From JAZSMJ01 sp045535815 (GTDB lineage Bacteria; Bacillota; Clostridia; Oscillospirales; CAG-272), in assembly GCA_045535815.1 (NCBI GenBank), contig JAZSMJ010000011.1, forward strand, positions 1 through 47,860: a stretch of DNA of 47,860 nt. Direction: 5' to 3'. The translations under genes were made by a program, and so were the position numbers. The first letter of the stretch is position 1. Each line of letters begins with the position of its first letter. A model generated the notes under the pieces. The model searched no databases. It saw nothing but the letters and a program-made list of their open reading frames with translations, and was not told where the DNA came from. Below, piece after piece: positions 47,300 to 47,860 of the stretch.

Positions 47300-47328
47300 T
47301 TGAAATAGTATAAAATATAGTGTATAAT
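47300..47328 (+). promoter_or_regulatory. Promoter of the small toxin-like gene
   Basis: TTGAAA 47300-47305, 17-nt spacer, TATAAT 47323-47328; start near 47335. The RNA would begin with the perfect stem-loop GTCGGA-TAGA-TCCGAC (47335-47350), part of a longer inverted repeat at 47330-47355. Confidence 0.75.
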
Positions 47329-47395
47329 GTTTTCGTCGGATAGATCCGACGAAAAGGTAAGACTGAAAACAGTGTAAAAACTGGGCGGTTATGCC

Positions 47396-47419
47396 ATCAT
47401 CTCTTGCAAAGGAGGTGAT
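47396..47419 (+). promoter_or_regulatory. Ribosome binding site held in a hairpin
   Basis: AAAGGAGGTGAT (47408-47419) matches the anti-SD end of 16S rRNA over 12 nt, the strongest such site in the window. ATCATCTC (47396-47403) can pair with GAGGTGAT (47412-47419) over 8 bp including one G-U, with loop TTGCAAAG. Folding would block translation until released. Confidence 0.7.
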
Positions 47420-47424
47420 AGCTT

Positions 47425-47496
47425 ATGGATGAAAATTACATAATCACCTTTATGTTAATTTTATTGCTTTCATTAGCATTGACCATAAAAAAATAA
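47425..47496 (+). CDS. 23-residue membrane peptide, putative type I toxin
   Basis: The peptide MDENYIITFMLILLLSLALTIKK is one membrane-spanning helix (about 6-21) with an acidic front and a Lys-Lys tail, the format of Fst/TxpA/holin-like type I toxins that damage the membrane. The gene has its own near-consensus promoter, a 90-nt structured leader, an extreme ribosome binding site sequestered by a hairpin, and a terminator overlapping its stop codon. A convergent antisense RNA is predicted (next entry). I do not recognise the sequence as a named family, and its short length rules out a confident family call. A leader peptide is the main alternative, but nothing is encoded downstream. Confidence 0.65.
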   Translation: MDENYIITFMLILLLSLALTIKK

Positions 47497-47572
47497 CGCC
47501 CACCGTCAAATGAAGCGTTATTTTTATAAATACATTCTTTTGGCATAACCGTTTGAGGTCTTGCCTTTTTCT
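47486..47572 (-). ncRNA. Putative antisense antitoxin RNA
   Basis: A full-consensus promoter on the minus strand (47579-47607) would start an RNA near 47572. It ends at the shared terminator after about 87 nt. It overlaps the toxin mRNA 3' end (about 47486-47527). Near its 5' end it carries GCAAGA, complementary to TCTTGC at 47402-47407 in the hairpin that hides the toxin ribosome binding site. No open frame is present. Confidence 0.6.
47491..47525. terminator. Bidirectional terminator shared by toxin and antisense RNA
   Basis: AATAACGC (47492-47499) pairs with GCGTTATT (47515-47522). T runs follow on the plus strand (TTTTT) and, read on the minus strand, TTTTTTT after the stem. Confidence 0.75.
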
Positions 47573-47578
47573 ATTTCA

Positions 47579-47607
47579 ATTATAAAGGATAAAGCTCATT
47601 TTGTCAA
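47579..47607 (-). promoter_or_regulatory. Consensus promoter of the antisense RNA
   Basis: On the minus strand TTGACA (47607-47602), 17-nt spacer, TATAAT (47584-47579): no mismatch to SigA consensus. Confidence 0.85.
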
Positions 47608-47659
47608 CTGTTTTTGATAAAAACTTTGCGCACCCGCCGTGTGAAAAATGGTGGGAAAT

Positions 47660-47830
47660 TATAAATATGTCACCGTAGGGGCGACCTTCCATATCCGCCC
47701 GGGGATGTTTGCACGAGGTGTTACCTTCTAGTTGTAGGGCGGTGGCTTGCTGCCGCCGTATGGCTCCCTCCGGGACGGAGCTGTCGAGCGAATGCGAGCC
47801 TGGGGGAGAGAGCGTGCATTATAATAGAGA
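47660..47830 (-). repeat. R3 mosaic repeat, copy 6 (reverse)
   Basis: The reverse complement of most of 38330-38486: the 29-bp core (47673-47701), GGTAACACC/GTGCAAACAT words, GGCGGTGGCTTGCTGCCGCC, GGCTCCCTCCGGGACGGAGC, GTCGAGCGAATGCGAG and GGGAGAGAGCGTG. The last 30 nt of the window show no gene. Confidence 0.65.
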
Positions 47831-47860
47831 TGTTCTGCATTTTTTGCAATATCGATGGTA

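Overview
The window looks like chromosomal DNA of a low-to-moderate GC, single-membrane anaerobe of the Bacillota, most likely class Clostridia (gut or rumen Oscillospirales-like). The pointers are secG next to rnr, a class B sortase, FakA/FakB (DAK2/DegV) fatty-acid kinase genes, stand-alone ECF S-components, lipobox-bearing binding proteins, strong AGGAGG ribosome binding sites and SigA-type promoters. There is no rRNA, tRNA or phylogenetic marker, so this placement is inference. I see no prophage, insertion-sequence transposase or CRISPR array.

Layout: (1) 400-4871 secG, rnr, ABC exporter. (2) 5245-7426 sortase B with an unusual cytosolic repeat domain, overlapping a glycosyltransferase. 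(3) 7455-9396 a divergent vitamin/nucleobase uptake locus: a B12 riboswitch before a DUF4430 lipoprotein and an ECF S-component on the minus strand, and a preQ1-I riboswitch before queT on the plus strand. (4) 9477-12227 minus-strand MATE exporter and ArsB-like permease. (5) 12396-18677 tight operon: alpha/beta hydrolase, YbaK, low-molecular-weight phosphatase, thiamine pyrophosphokinase, copper ATPase with a fused CopZ-like domain, sialidase-like propeller. (6) 19018-22279 two paralogous, probably abundant, tail-anchored surface proteins. (7) 22477-25023 Zn/Mn-type ABC uptake operon behind a Fur-like operator. (8) 25304-30613 twin PHP phosphoesterases divergent from an orphan sugar-type binding lipoprotein, then a TIM-barrel isomerase. 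(9) 31047-34159 fakB-fakA-marR behind a perfect 32-bp palindrome that covers the promoter. (10) 34368-38206 minus strand: phosphodiester glycosidase, membrane protein, asnA. (11) 38814-43939 livJ and livHMGF branched-chain amino-acid type uptake. (12) 44624-47070 EamA exporter and a second orphan binding lipoprotein. (13) 47300-47607 a probable type I toxin-antitoxin locus.

Many spacers, especially from 29 kb to the right end, are filled with dispersed palindromic repeats. I group them as R1 (about 125-145 bp, three hairpins, four copies), R2 (G-run hairpin plus a conserved tail at gene 3' ends, three copies) and R3 (mosaic of hairpins with a 29-bp core).

Best candidates for something new: the 23-residue toxin gene with SD-sequestering leader and convergent antisense RNA (47.3-47.6 kb); the self-contained fatty-acid kinase operon with its MarR palindrome; the copA-copZ fusion that keeps a perfect internal ribosome binding site; and the R1 elements with compensatory stem changes and a fixed orientation to neighbouring genes.
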